64,000 bases of DNA from Bacillus sp. B15-48 (GCF_016879755.1 NZ_WOFU01000004.1:1-64000); one strand, 5' to 3'. Shown: positions 35,034-44,921, numbered from the stretch's first letter. Notes: generated by a model from the letters alone, not told the origin. A program made the numbers and translations.

Positions 35034-36275
35034 ATGATGTTACAAAACGGGCAATTAATTGAACAAGTAAATAAACGATTTAATCAAATAGTAACCTGGC
35101 GCCGTTATTTTCATCAATATCCCGAACTCAGCTTTATGGAGTTCGGGACCTCTAAGTTTGTCGCAGAAAACTTGCAGACGATTAAGGGAATGAAAGTAGA
35201 GAAAGGACTCGGCGTAGAAACAAGTGTAGTCGGAACATTGAAGAATGGGCATGGACCTACGATTGCCCTTCGAGCAGATCTCGATGCATTACCGATTTCT
35301 GAACAAAATCAAACAGAATATGCGTCAAAAGTAGACGGTGTCATGCATGCCTGTGGACATGACGCCCATACGTCTATTTTACTTGGAGTAGCCCATATAC
35401 TTGGAGAAATCTTTCAACAGAAGGAGATTTTTGGGACGGTTAAATTTATTTTTCAACCAGGAGAGGAAAGCACCGATGACAAAGGTTTGTCAGGGGCTCC
35501 TTATATGATTGAAGCTGGCGTCTATGATGAGGTTGATATGGCGATGGCGCTTCATATGTGTCCTTGGCTCCCAGTAGGTGCAATTCAACTGAATGATGGC
35601 TACAGTATGGCGAATGTCGATGAATTTAAGGGCAAAATTTTTGGGACTGGAGGTCATGGGGCCTATCCTGATTTAGGGACAGATCCAATTTGGATTCTTA
35701 GTACAGTGATGCAGTCTATATACGGAATCATCTCACGGCGAGTTTCTGCCCTTGATGCTGGAGTTATTAGCGTCGGGAAAATTAATGGAGGCACTGCAAA
35801 TAATGTTATTCCCTCTGAAGTAACATTTGAAGGGACGATTCGCAGTTACACTCCTGAAGTACGTGAATTACTAGCAGAGGAATTAAAAAGGGCACTATCA
35901 ATATCTGAAACGATGGGAGGAAGTTATTCTTTACAGATTCAAAATGGTGAGCCGGCATTGAAGAATCATTCGTTTGTAAATCGTTTGATTGAAAGAAGTA
36001 TCAGAGAGATTTTTCCGGAATTTACGATAATGAACGGAAAATTTGGCATGGGAGGAGAAGATTTCGGATATGTGAGTCAGAAGCTCCCAAGTTCAATGTT
36101 TTTTCTAGGATGTGCTTCAAAAAATGGAGTGAAAAAAGATTTGCATACACCAACATTTGATATTGATGAAAGGTGTTTATCAATTGGAACGGCGATCTTA
36201 ACTAAAAGTGTATTAAAGGTGTTAAGGAAGGATGTGAATCTTTCACAATTAACTATTGGGGGGGCTACAGAATGA
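35034..36275 (+). CDS. M20-family amidohydrolase (candidate N-acetyl-diaminobutyrate deacetylase)
   Basis: About 413 residues of the M20 amidohydrolase/aminoacylase family. Metal-binding motifs are intact: 'ALRADLDALPISEQ', 'HACGHDAHTSI', 'FQPGEESTDD' and the C-terminal His in 'DLHTPTFDIDER'. Such enzymes remove N-acyl groups from amino acids. Canonical ectoine pathways use a zinc deacetylase of another family (DoeB/EutE), so this would be a non-homologous replacement. ATG 35034 or 35037 is favoured by GGGAG; the frame is open from 34998 without a good binding site. It overlaps the next gene by four bases. Confidence 0.85.
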   Translation: MMLQNGQLIEQVNKRFNQIVTWRRYFHQYPELSFMEFGTSKFVAENLQTIKGMKVEKGLGVETSVVGTLKNGHGPTIALRADLDALPISEQNQTEYASKVDGVMHACGHDAHTSILLGVAHILGEIFQQKEIFGTVKFIFQPGEESTDDKGLSGAPYMIEAGVYDEVDMAMALHMCPWLPVGAIQLNDGYSMANVDEFKGKIFGTGGHGAYPDLGTDPIWILSTVMQSIYGIISRRVSALDAGVISVGKINGGTANNVIPSEVTFEGTIRSYTPEVRELLAEELKRALSISETMGGSYSLQIQNGEPALKNHSFVNRLIERSIREIFPEFTIMNGKFGMGGEDFGYVSQKLPSSMFFLGCASKNGVKKDLHTPTFDIDERCLSIGTAILTKSVLKVLRKDVNLSQLTIGGATE

Positions 36276-37327
36276 CACAGAAATTAGCCTTTATTGGTTT
36301 TGGTGTTGTCGGTCAAGGTTTAATGGGAATTTTGCGTGATCGAAATAAATTTCTAAGGGAAACAGAGGGGTTTGAGGCGAAGGTTGTCGCGATTTCAGAT
36401 ATAAACAAGGGGGCAATTTACCATCCAGCTGGACTTGATATTGAGACTGTTTTAACGGTATTAAAGGAAACGGGCAATTTAGAGAATTACCCCGATACAC
36501 CAGGACTGATAACAGGCTGGGATAGCTTGAAAACGATCCGGGAAACGAATGCTGATACAATCGTTGAAGTTTCTTATACGGATATGAAAACGGGTCAACC
36601 GGCAATAGACCATTGCAAAGTAGCATTTGAAAACGGCAAAAACGTGGTGATGACAAATAAAGGCCCAGTTGCCCTCGCTTATGAGGAGCTTGCTGCCCTA
36701 GCTGGGAAGTATGAAGTTTTCTGGGGATTTGAAGGGACGGTCATGAGCGGCACTCCGGCATTACGAATGCCGATTACAACATTGGCTGGGAATGAGATAA
36801 CTGAAATACGTGCAATTTTAAATGGGACAACAAATTATATTTTGACGAAAATGGAGGAGGAGGGACTTCCCTTTGAATCAGCCCTATTACAAGCACAACA
36901 GTTAGGTTTTGCAGAGGCAGATTCAACAAGTGATGTAGAAGGATATGATGCTAGATATAAAATTGTTATTTTAGCAAACTATATTATGAACAAAACTCTC
37001 ACTGTCAATGAAGTTTTCTGTGAAGGGATTTCGAACATTACATTAAAGGACATTGAGGTGGCAAAAACCGAAGGAAAACGCTGGAAGTTAATAGCAAGCG
37101 CACGCAAGGAAGGAAACAAGGTTGTAGCCAGAATTGCCCCAGAAAAAATAAATCTTTCCGACCCTTTAGCATTTATTAATGGGGCCACAAATGCAATCAC
37201 GTATAAATGTGATTTATTAGGTAATGTAACTTTATGCGGAGCTGGTGCAGGTAAAAAAGAAACTGGGTTCTCCCTGTTAATTGATTTGTTGACTATTCAC
37301 CGTAAAAGGACCACATCCAACCAATGA
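36272..37327 (+). CDS. Homoserine dehydrogenase-like oxidoreductase
   Basis: A 351-residue NAD(P)-dependent enzyme. The Rossmann motif 'FIGFGVVGQGL' lies at the start. The homoserine-dehydrogenase substrate region 'LNGTTNYILTKMEEEG' and 'ADPT'-like 'AEADSTSDVEGYDARYK' lie in the middle. The ACT domain of full-length biosynthetic enzymes is absent. It is coupled to the M20 gene by ATGA overlap. A catabolic role is likely from the operon: either aspartate semialdehyde/homoserine conversion or a related amino-acid oxidation. Confidence 0.85.
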   Translation: MTQKLAFIGFGVVGQGLMGILRDRNKFLRETEGFEAKVVAISDINKGAIYHPAGLDIETVLTVLKETGNLENYPDTPGLITGWDSLKTIRETNADTIVEVSYTDMKTGQPAIDHCKVAFENGKNVVMTNKGPVALAYEELAALAGKYEVFWGFEGTVMSGTPALRMPITTLAGNEITEIRAILNGTTNYILTKMEEEGLPFESALLQAQQLGFAEADSTSDVEGYDARYKIVILANYIMNKTLTVNEVFCEGISNITLKDIEVAKTEGKRWKLIASARKEGNKVVARIAPEKINLSDPLAFINGATNAITYKCDLLGNVTLCGAGAGKKETGFSLLIDLLTIHRKRTTSNQ

Positions 37328-37348
37328 CATCTAAAAGGGGGAATAAGG

Positions 37349-38785
37349 TTGAAATCACAGATGACCGGGCAAAAAATGTTTATGGCAGGAAAATGGGTAG
37401 GACGCCAGCGTACCATTGAGGTTCGAAACCCACAGGATAATAGCTTTATAGATACGGTCCCTGCTGCTTCACAGGAGGATATGCTCCAATGTATTGAGGA
37501 AGCAAAAGAAGGAGCAAAAATCTCCGCAGCGATGCCAATTCATAAACGAATGTCAATTATTCAAAAAGCAGCTGACTTTATTGAGGACAATCATCATACA
37601 TTTGTTTTTACGATTGCACGGGAAGGAAGCAAAACGATTCGCGAAGCGACGAAGGAAGTGAATAGAAGCGTCCAAACCCTTCGTATTAGTGCAGAGGAAG
37701 CGCGGAGGATTCATGGTGAAACGATTTCTTTTGATCAAATGCCAGAATGTGAAAATCGAGTTGGTTATTTTCAGAGGATGCCAATTGGAATTATCGGTGC
37801 AATTACCCCTTATAACGATCCATTAAACCTAGTCGCACACAAAGTCGGTCCAGCAATAGCTGCAGGGAATGCAATCATTGTAAAACCTGCTACTGTTACC
37901 CCATTAAGTGCGCTCTTACTTGCCGAGGCGTTTTCAACAGCAGGGCTCCCCGCAAAAGTGCTCTCCGTAATTACGGGCTACGGAAGTGAGATAGGTGATA
38001 CATTAGTGACCCATCCCGCGATTCGCATGATTTCCTTTACTGGGGATTACGAGACAGGAGAACAAATCGCTAAAAAAGCGGGCTTAAAGAAGCTAAGCAT
38101 GGAATTGGGTTCCAATTCTCCTGTGATTGTGCTAAAAGATGCAAATATTGAGGAAGCAGTGAAAGCCACTGTTTCTGGAGCATTTTGGGCTGCAGGACAA
38201 AATTGTCTTGGTGTTCAACGAGTATTTATTGAAAAAGATATCAGTGACTTGTTCCAAAAGAAATTTATTAAGTTAGTTAATAAGTATCATGTCGGTGATA
38301 AATGTTTAGAACAGACCGACATGGGTCCATTAATCTCTGAAACGCAAGCAATCAAGGTAGAAAACTTAGTTAATGAAGCGATTGATCGAGGTGCAGTTTT
38401 ATTAACTGGGGGGAAACGGGATGGAGCCTATTATTTGCCAACGGTTTTAACGAATGTTCCAGATGAATGTTTGCTTGCGAAAAAAGAAATCTTTGGTCCA
38501 GTTGTCTTGTTTTATACCGTTAGCGATCTAAATGAGGCCATAAAAAAAGCGAATAATGTTGATTATGGGTTACAGGCTGGTATTTTTACTAATGATATTC
38601 GAAAGGCACATGAAGCGATTGCCAAAATGGATGTCGGTGGAATAATGATTAATGATAGTAGTGATTTTCGAATCGATGCGATGCCATTTGGTGGAACGAA
38701 ACATTCTGGACTTGGGCGTGAGGGAATTAAGTTTGCCATTCAGGAAATGACAGAACCAAAGGTTGTGTGTTATAAATTATCGTAA
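37349..38785 (+). CDS. NAD(P)-dependent aldehyde dehydrogenase
   Basis: A 478-residue aldehyde dehydrogenase. The catalytic Glu is in 'SMELGSNSPVIVLKDAN', and the catalytic Cys is in 'WAAGQNCLGVQRVFIE'. 'ITPYNDPLNLVAHKVGPAIAAGN' and the C-terminal 'FGGTKHSGLGREG' complete the family pattern. In the ectoine route DoeC oxidises aspartate semialdehyde to aspartate; this enzyme is the natural candidate here. TTG 37349 has AAAAGGGGG about 7 bases upstream. It is the last gene of the operon. Confidence 0.87.
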   Translation: MKSQMTGQKMFMAGKWVGRQRTIEVRNPQDNSFIDTVPAASQEDMLQCIEEAKEGAKISAAMPIHKRMSIIQKAADFIEDNHHTFVFTIAREGSKTIREATKEVNRSVQTLRISAEEARRIHGETISFDQMPECENRVGYFQRMPIGIIGAITPYNDPLNLVAHKVGPAIAAGNAIIVKPATVTPLSALLLAEAFSTAGLPAKVLSVITGYGSEIGDTLVTHPAIRMISFTGDYETGEQIAKKAGLKKLSMELGSNSPVIVLKDANIEEAVKATVSGAFWAAGQNCLGVQRVFIEKDISDLFQKKFIKLVNKYHVGDKCLEQTDMGPLISETQAIKVENLVNEAIDRGAVLLTGGKRDGAYYLPTVLTNVPDECLLAKKEIFGPVVLFYTVSDLNEAIKKANNVDYGLQAGIFTNDIRKAHEAIAKMDVGGIMINDSSDFRIDAMPFGGTKHSGLGREGIKFAIQEMTEPKVVCYKLS

Positions 38786-38816
38786 GTCAAGGGTGGAATT
38801 TAACTGCTTGGTTTGG

Positions 38817-38853
38817 AATTCAGTGGGGTAAGAGTAGCCCCACTGAATTTTTT
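38817..38853 (+). terminator. Terminator of the catabolic operon
   Basis: A perfect 12-bp stem (AATTCAGTGGGG and its complement, 9-base loop) is followed by a T-run. It may also end the minus-strand gene at 38862. Confidence 0.9.
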
Positions 38854-38861
38854 GATGTAGA

Positions 38862-39080
38862 CTATTCGTTTTCGCCTTTTTCTACCTCTGATTCTTCGTC
38901 AGCTGGTAAAGTATCCATTTCTGGTTGGATTCGAGACCGTCCCCAAAGGAAGCCCCAAGGATCTCTAACCTCTCTAGGCTTTTCAATCTCTTCTTTCCGT
39001 TCGTGAATAAAATCTACTTCCTTAGCGTGAATGGTTAGCTTATCGACATGAAGTACTTTGCCTTTTTTCGTTTGAGACAT
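38862..39080 (-). CDS. Small acidic protein of unknown function
   Basis: A 72-residue highly charged protein: Lys-rich N-terminus, the central Trp-containing 'DPWGFLWGRSRIQPEM' (about 40-55), and a strongly acidic tail. A near-perfect GAGGAGGGGG binding site supports it. It lies beside YjcZ sporulation genes and may itself be a spore or sporulation protein, but the family is not recognised. Confidence 0.7.
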   Translation of the reverse strand: MSQTKKGKVLHVDKLTIHAKEVDFIHERKEEIEKPREVRDPWGFLWGRSRIQPEMDTLPADEESEVEKGENE

Positions 39081-39183
39081 TTTCCCCCTCCTCGTTTCAT
39101 TGTTTAATTATTATTGCAGTTTTTGAAAACGGAATTTGAAGTGTTGCAATTCACTGTCATTTATTTTGGACAGCAGTTTTCAT

Positions 39184-39318
39184 TTAATACCATAATGCAG
39201 CTCCGACAATAATAAGGAGAATAAATAGTACGACAAGTAATGCAAACCAACGGCCAGCACCGAAGCCAACACCTGCAACAGGCGCACCATAACAATATCC
39301 GCCATATCCAAAGCCCAT
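39184..39318 (-). CDS. YjcZ-family sporulation peptide
   Basis: A 44-residue Gly/Tyr-rich peptide with one C-terminal membrane helix ('[21 protein letters not shown]'-type). It begins '[13 protein letters not shown]', as in YjcZ/YhcZ-like peptides of spore formers. It lies beside two more copies at 39354 and 39722, and GGAGG precedes ATG. The three probably arose by local duplication. Confidence 0.8.
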   Translation of the reverse strand: MGFGYGGYCYGAPVAGVGFGAGRWFALLVVLFILLIIVGAALWY

Positions 39319-39353
39319 AACAATTTCCTCCTTTTTAATGTTTATCTACGATA

Positions 39354-39467
39354 TTAGAAACCATATCCACGCCCAATAAAGGCTGCACCAACAATAATGA
39401 TAAGAATGAACAATACAACAATTAAGGCAAAGCCTCCTCCATAGCCTTTTCCAGCTACACCACTCAC
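39354..39467 (-). CDS. YjcZ-family sporulation peptide
   Basis: A 37-residue peptide starting at GTG with GGAGGTG 6 bases upstream: 'MSGVAGKGYGGGFALIVVLFI' then 'LIIIVGAAFIGRGYGF'. A Gly-rich N-terminus precedes one membrane helix, the YjcZ pattern. The frame continues upstream, but the composition there and the binding site support the short start. Confidence 0.82.
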   Translation of the reverse strand: MSGVAGKGYGGGFALIVVLFILIIIVGAAFIGRGYGF

Positions 39468-39721
39468 ATCAAACACCTCCCGTTCATTTGCTATTAAACT
39501 ATGACGAAACCCCAATAAATGACCGGGACATAATCCTATTTTTGGGAATTTGGGCTCGGTCAAATAGTAGGACAAACAAAACAATTAATAAAATAGGTAA
39601 AATAAACTTTCACCGATTTTAATTTTTACATGATTACTTAAAATAGAAAAATGGAGAGCCCAAACAAAAACAGGGTCAAATGCATAGTTTAATAGTGACT
39701 AAGAAAGGTGGAGGTGTAATT

Positions 39722-39847
39722 ATGAGTGGAGTAAAAGGTGGTTACGGCGGAGGTTTCGCCTTGCTTGTTGTGCTGTTTATCCTCTTAATTATTGTCGGTG
39801 CTGGTGGATATCTAGGAGGGTATGGTCCTGGGGTCGGGTATTGGTAA
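39722..39847 (+). CDS. YjcZ-family sporulation peptide
   Basis: A 41-residue peptide on the opposite strand to its two paralogues: '[20 protein letters not shown]', then 'LLIIVGAGGYLGGYGPGVGYW'. GGTGGAGGTG precedes ATG, and a strong terminator follows 20 bases after the stop. Sequence very close to the gene at 39354 over its first 25 residues. Confidence 0.85.
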   Translation: MSGVKGGYGGGFALLVVLFILLIIVGAGGYLGGYGPGVGYW

Positions 39848-39866
39848 TCTGTAGTGACTATAAATA

Positions 39867-39907
39867 AAAGCAAGCTTCAACATGAGAAGCTTGCTTTCTT
39901 TTTTTTT
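39867..39907 (+). terminator. Terminator after the YjcZ gene
   Basis: A perfect 12-bp stem (AAAGCAAGCTTC / GAAGCTTGCTTT) is followed by a long T-run. It is also correctly placed for the convergent rsbR-like gene. Confidence 0.9.
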
Positions 39908-39910
39908 GCA

Positions 39911-40750
39911 TTAATTATTTGGTGAAATTTCTAAGTGTTTTTTTAAAGTTTGCTGTAATGTTCCTCTTGTTTCAGCTTTATTTAAAATTGTAATTCCAAA
40001 GTGAACCATCTTCCTAACGAGCTCAGGCCGTAAACCGGTTATGACAGCTTCACACCCCATCATTGTAACCCCAGTTAAAACTTTTTGAAAATGATTAAGT
40101 ATATCTTTTTCCATATCAACAATTCCAGAAAGATCAATAATTAAAGTTGATACTTTAAGTTCGGATATTTCAGTTAACACTTTTTCTTCAATTATCTTTA
40201 TTCGATATGAATCCACTGTACCGATTAATGGTAAAACAGCGATAGTTGGGCTTATTGGAATAATCGGAACGGATAAATGTTCGACCATTTTTCGATGAGA
40301 GATAATTAGTTCATCTTTGTAATTTGAATAACTTAAGAAAAAATTATTAAGAAATTGATCGATTCGATCATTGATAATCTTTTCTTGTGTATAAAATTTA
40401 TTTAAATCACTTCGATTTCCAGATAATTGATCAAAATGATAAAGAAAGTCCCATAATGTTCGTCTGATTGCTTGGACCCACTCTAATTTGAATGCTAAAG
40501 TAAGAGAATGCTTTGCCCATACAACTCCTTCTTGGATTGCAAAATTTACAAGTTCTTCTTCCTTTTGTTCAACGACAAAAACAACTAGTTTTTGTGCATT
40601 TACTAATAAATCAATGTTTCCTGTTTTTAATATTTCTTTAATTTTTGAGGCGACATTCACTGCTTCTGATAACAGTTTTTTTTCAAAAAGTGGTTTGTTT
40701 TCGGTAATAAATTTTGTTATGGAAAGTTTTTCATTATAGTACCAATCCAA
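39911..40750 (-). CDS. RsbR-like stressosome protein with STAS domain
   Basis: About 279 residues, close to the length of B. subtilis RsbRA paralogues. The N-terminal half is a helical, globin-like sensor region. The C-terminal STAS domain (about 160-275) begins with 'PISPTIAVLPLIGTVDSYR' and contains 'TLIIDLSGIVDMEKDI', where RsbR proteins have the phospho-acceptor region. TTG 40750 with AAAGGGGTG 7 bases upstream is the best start; the longer frame has no good site. Stressosome proteins integrate stress signals to the sigma-B pathway. It is a stand-alone paralogue here. Confidence 0.85.
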   Translation of the reverse strand: MDWYYNEKLSITKFITENKPLFEKKLLSEAVNVASKIKEILKTGNIDLLVNAQKLVVFVVEQKEEELVNFAIQEGVVWAKHSLTLAFKLEWVQAIRRTLWDFLYHFDQLSGNRSDLNKFYTQEKIINDRIDQFLNNFFLSYSNYKDELIISHRKMVEHLSVPIIPISPTIAVLPLIGTVDSYRIKIIEEKVLTEISELKVSTLIIDLSGIVDMEKDILNHFQKVLTGVTMMGCEAVITGLRPELVRKMVHFGITILNKAETRGTLQQTLKKHLEISPNN

Positions 40751-41035
40751 AATAGGCACCCCTTTACAATTTTCTTGATGTGAAAAGAAGTTTGACTTAA
40801 ACTTAATTCGACATAGGTAGAGGAAAGTCCTTCCTAACAACGATGTTTTCACTATACAAACAGTGAAAACGAACACACCAACTAAAGATATGTATGCTCG
40901 ACTTTTTCATTTTTTGCCTGTAAACAAATATTGGAAAGAACATCAGGTATTAAAAACAAATAAGTTTACATAATAATATTAATGTAAATAAATAAATATT
41001 TTTCGGTTTTTTAACTTAAATACAATAAAACCGAC

Positions 41036-41064
41036 TTGACTTATAGGAATAGTATAACTATGAT
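41036..41064 (+). promoter_or_regulatory. Probable sigma-A promoter of cysJI
   Basis: TTGACT (41036-41041) and TATGAT (41059-41064) are separated by 17 bases, a near-consensus vegetative promoter. It lies about 93 bases before the cysJ start. A small inverted repeat (GTCGAAAAT / ATTTTCGAC, 41105-41128) lies in the leader and may be a regulatory site. Confidence 0.78.
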
Positions 41065-41156
41065 AATAGTAATTAATCTTTATATAAGATAAAATTCTAA
41101 AAAGGTCGAAAATAAAAATATTTTCGACAGTTTAGATCCTTTGTGAGGTGGAAATA

Positions 41157-42992
41157 TTGCAACTTCAGGTATTGAATAGTCCGTTTAACCAGGAGCAAGC
41201 AGAGCTCCTAAATCGCCTACTCCCAACGCTTACTGAATCCCAAAAAGTTTGGCTGAGCGGTTTTCTAGCTGCTTCTCAGACTAGTTCTCAAGCAACAGCT
41301 GTTAATGGAACAGGAGTTACGCAATCAGAGGTGAGTCCCGTTGCTGCGGCACAGATCGTTTCTAAAGATGTGACGATTCTATATGGTTCACAAACCGGCA
41401 ATGCACAGGGACTTGCAAAGAAAACAGGAAAGACTCTCGAAGAAAAAGAGTTTAATGTAACGATTTCGTCGATGAGTGATTTTAAGCCTAATAACTTAAA
41501 GAAAATTGACCACTTACTTATTATTGTAAGCACACATGGGGAAGGGGATCCCCCTGACACCGCCCTATCGTTTTATGAATTTCTTCACAGCAAACGAGCA
41601 CCAAAATTAACTGATCTTCAATTTTCTGTTTTATCGTTAGGTGACAGTTCTTATGAATTCTTTTGTCAAACAGGAAAAGATTTTGATCAACGATTAGAAG
41701 ACCTAGGAGCAACAAGACTTTACCCTCGTTTTGATTGCGATTTAGACTTTGAAGAACCAGCAACTGAATGGTTGGAGGGGGTTCTCGCGAATTTAAATGA
41801 AGCAGCGCAGGGAGCTAGTGTCGAATCTTTACCACAACAAACAGGGTCTCAAGCGGTTGAGACGATATATTCGAGAACAAATCCATTTAAAGCTGAAGTT
41901 TTTGAAAATATCAATTTAAATGGCAGAGGGTCGAATAAAGAAACAAGGCATCTAGAGTTATCATTAGAAGGATCTGGATTAACTTATAATCCGGGGGATA
42001 GTCTAGGAGTTTACCCGGAAAATGATGCTAATCTTGTTGATCTTTTGTTAAATGAACTTAATTGGAGTCCAGAACAAACAGTAACAATTAATAAGCAGGG
42101 AGATATTCGTTCTTTAAAAGAAGCTTTTACCTCTTATTATGAAGTAACAGTTTTGACGAAACCACTCCTGCAGAAAATAGCAGAACTATCCGATAATGAA
42201 GACGTAAAGAAACTTGTTACGCCAGAGAATGAGGCTAAGCTTAAAGAGTATCTTGAAGGTAGAGACTTGTTAGATTTTATCCGTGACTATGGTTCTTGGG
42301 GGCAGTCAGCGCAAGAATTTGTTTCGGTGTTACGAAAAATGCCTGCGCGCTTATACTCGATTGCAAGCAGTTTATCTGCAAATCCAGATGAAGTTCACTT
42401 AACAATTGGAACGGTCCGTTATGAAGCACATGGCCGTGAAAGAAAAGGAGTGGCTTCCACTTTATGTGCTGAACGCCTTCAGCCTGGAGATGCCCTACCT
42501 ATTTTCGTTCAACAAAATGATAATTTTACGTTACCTGAAAATTCCGCTGCCCCAATCATTATGGTTGGACCTGGTACTGGAGTAGCACCTTTTCGAGCTT
42601 TTATGCAGGAGCGTGAAGAAATAGGTGCAGAAGGGAAGTCATGGATGTTCTTTGGTGATCAGCATTTTGTAACAGATTTCCTTTATCAAACGGAATGGCA
42701 AAAGTGGTTAAAAGACGGTGTATTAACTAAAATGGATGTTGCTTTTTCACGTGATGGTTCTGAGAAAGTTTATGTTCAGCATCGAATGCATGAACAAAGT
42801 CGCGAGTTATTCGAATGGCTTCAAGACGGTGCTTACTTCTATGTTTGTGGGGACGAGAAAAATATGGCGCATGATGTTCACAACACATTAATTGAAATTA
42901 TTGAAAAGGAAGGCAAACTGAGCCGTGAACAGGCTGAGAAATACCTTGCTGATTTGCAACAACAAAAACGTTATCAACGGGATGTATATTGA
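41157..42992 (+). CDS. cysJ: Sulfite reductase flavoprotein subunit CysJ
   Basis: A 611-residue flavoprotein that passes electrons from NADPH to CysI, which reduces sulfite to sulfide. The flavodoxin domain begins with 'ILYGSQTGNAQGLAKK' (about 73-88) and contains 'STHGEGDPPD'. The FAD domain has 'RLYSIASS' and the NADPH domain has 'MVGPGTGVAPFRAF' and 'YVCGDEKNMAHDV'. TTG 41157 is preferred because the N-terminus 'MQLQVLNSPFNQEQAELLNRLLPTLTESQK' matches B. subtilis CysJ; GAGGTGG lies 6 bases upstream. The length is normal (B. subtilis about 605). Confidence 0.95.
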   Translation: MQLQVLNSPFNQEQAELLNRLLPTLTESQKVWLSGFLAASQTSSQATAVNGTGVTQSEVSPVAAAQIVSKDVTILYGSQTGNAQGLAKKTGKTLEEKEFNVTISSMSDFKPNNLKKIDHLLIIVSTHGEGDPPDTALSFYEFLHSKRAPKLTDLQFSVLSLGDSSYEFFCQTGKDFDQRLEDLGATRLYPRFDCDLDFEEPATEWLEGVLANLNEAAQGASVESLPQQTGSQAVETIYSRTNPFKAEVFENINLNGRGSNKETRHLELSLEGSGLTYNPGDSLGVYPENDANLVDLLLNELNWSPEQTVTINKQGDIRSLKEAFTSYYEVTVLTKPLLQKIAELSDNEDVKKLVTPENEAKLKEYLEGRDLLDFIRDYGSWGQSAQEFVSVLRKMPARLYSIASSLSANPDEVHLTIGTVRYEAHGRERKGVASTLCAERLQPGDALPIFVQQNDNFTLPENSAAPIIMVGPGTGVAPFRAFMQEREEIGAEGKSWMFFGDQHFVTDFLYQTEWQKWLKDGVLTKMDVAFSRDGSEKVYVQHRMHEQSRELFEWLQDGAYFYVCGDEKNMAHDVHNTLIEIIEKEGKLSREQAEKYLADLQQQKRYQRDVY

Positions 42993-43017
42993 TTGATGGG
43001 AAGGAGTATTACCAACA

Positions 43018-44739
43018 ATGGTGAATCAAACATTAAGAGCGCCTGAAGGAACGCCAAGTGATGTCGAACGAATTAAAAAAGAAAGCAATTATTTGCGCGG
43101 TACTTTAAAAGAGGTTATGCTTGACCGAATCAGTGCTGGAATACCAGACGATGATAATCGTCTTATGAAACATCACGGCAGTTACTTACAGGATGATCGA
43201 GATCTGCGAAACGAACGACAAAAACAAAAATTGGAACCAGCTTATCAATTTATGTTACGCGTTCGGATGCCGGGAGGAGTTTCAACGCCGTCCCAATGGT
43301 TAGCTATGGATGATTTGGCAGATAAATACGGAAATGGGACGCTGAAATTGACCACTCGTGAAACCTTCCAAATGCATGGGATCTTAAAATGGAATATGAA
43401 ACCAACAATTCAGGAAATTAACAACGTAATGCTGGATACGATTGCAGCTTGTGGAGATGTCAATCGAAATGTAATGTGTGCGTCGAATCCTTATCAGTCT
43501 GAAATTCATGCTGAAGTTTATGAATGGTCAAAAAAATTGAGTGATGATTTATTGCCAAGAACAAGGGCTTATCATGAAATATGGCTTGATGAAGAAAAGG
43601 TTGCGGGAACAGAGGCTTTGGAAGAGGAAGTTGAGCCTATGTATGGACCACTTTATTTGCCAAGGAAATTTAAAATTGGGATTGCGGTTCCTCCATCGAA
43701 TGATATTGATGTCTTTTCGCAGGATTTAGGGTTTATAGCAATTATTGAGGACAATAAATTAATTGGCTTCAACGTAACGATTGGCGGAGGTATGGGGATG
43801 ACCCATGGAGATAAAAAAACCTACCCGCAGCTCGGGAAAGTGATTGGGTTCTGTAAACCAGATCAATTATATAATATTGCAGAAAAAATAATAACGATTC
43901 AACGAGATTTTGGAAATCGTTCGGTTCGTAAAAATGCACGGTTTAAATATACGGTTGATCGTCTTGGTGTGGAGACTGTAAAGTCAGAACTTGAGAATCG
44001 TCTTGGTTGGACTTTGGAGGAAGCTAAACCATTTCATTTTGATCATAATGGTGATCGCTATGGCTGGGTCAAGGGGATTAAAGGAAAATGGCATTTTACG
44101 ATGTTTATCGAAGGCGGCCGTGTAAAGGATTATGAGGATTACAAACTTAAAACGGGTTTAAGAGAAATTGCCCAGATCCATACTGGAGATTTTCGCCTTA
44201 CATCTAACCAAAACTTGATCATTGGAAATGTTTCAACTCAAAAGAAGAAAAAAATTGAAGAGTTGTTAGAACAATATGGTTTAAATGATGGTCGACATGT
44301 ATCTGCCCTTCGTCGAAGTTCTATAGCATGTGTTTCACTGCCGACATGTGGTTTAGCCATGGCAGAAGCTGAGCGTTATTTACCACGTCTAATTGATAAA
44401 ATTGAAGAAATTGTTGATGAAAACGGTCTGCGAAATGAGGAAATAACGATTCGTATGACTGGATGTCCTAACGGATGTGCACGTCATGCTTTAGGTGAAA
44501 TTGGTTTTATCGGTAAAGCTCCAGGAAAATATAATATGTACCTTGGTGCTGCTTTTGATGGTAGTCGCTTAAGCAAAATCTATCGAGAAGGCATTGGAGA
44601 AGAAGAGATATTAAATGAATTGCGTGAAATTCTCCCACTTTATGCAAAAGAACGTCAAGAAGGTGAGCATTTCGGTGATTTTGTAATTAGGGCAGGAATT
44701 GTCAAAGCAACAACAGACGGGACGAATTTCCACGACTAA
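43018..44739 (+). CDS. cysI: Sulfite reductase hemoprotein subunit CysI
   Basis: A 573-residue siroheme and iron-sulfur protein that makes sulfide for cysteine synthesis. The four cluster-binding cysteines are in '[13 protein letters not shown]' and '[19 protein letters not shown]' near residues 440-500. Siroheme-contact regions '[11 protein letters not shown]' and 'RNVMCAS' are present. It lies 25 bases after cysJ in the standard cysJI order, with GGAAGGAG before ATG. Confidence 0.97.
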   Translation: MVNQTLRAPEGTPSDVERIKKESNYLRGTLKEVMLDRISAGIPDDDNRLMKHHGSYLQDDRDLRNERQKQKLEPAYQFMLRVRMPGGVSTPSQWLAMDDLADKYGNGTLKLTTRETFQMHGILKWNMKPTIQEINNVMLDTIAACGDVNRNVMCASNPYQSEIHAEVYEWSKKLSDDLLPRTRAYHEIWLDEEKVAGTEALEEEVEPMYGPLYLPRKFKIGIAVPPSNDIDVFSQDLGFIAIIEDNKLIGFNVTIGGGMGMTHGDKKTYPQLGKVIGFCKPDQLYNIAEKIITIQRDFGNRSVRKNARFKYTVDRLGVETVKSELENRLGWTLEEAKPFHFDHNGDRYGWVKGIKGKWHFTMFIEGGRVKDYEDYKLKTGLREIAQIHTGDFRLTSNQNLIIGNVSTQKKKKIEELLEQYGLNDGRHVSALRRSSIACVSLPTCGLAMAEAERYLPRLIDKIEEIVDENGLRNEEITIRMTGCPNGCARHALGEIGFIGKAPGKYNMYLGAAFDGSRLSKIYREGIGEEEILNELREILPLYAKERQEGEHFGDFVIRAGIVKATTDGTNFHD

Positions 44740-44745
44740 CCCTAA

Positions 44746-44783
44746 AACAGGTGTCCTATTTCAATAGGCACCTGTTTTTTTTG
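44746..44783 (+). terminator. Terminator after cysI
   Basis: Arms AACAGGTG..CCTATT and AATAGG..CACCTGTT form a stem with a small loop, followed by eight T. Confidence 0.92.
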
Positions 44784-44921
44784 ATGAATCATTTTTTAAC
44801 TTTTGGGACATGTGTCAGTAACAGTCCTAATTGGTTATGTATTTTAAAAAAAACATAAAAAGAGGATTGTCGTGGAAAACTAAATGGGAAAAATGATTTC
44901 CGGAAAAATGGGGGTAATAAA

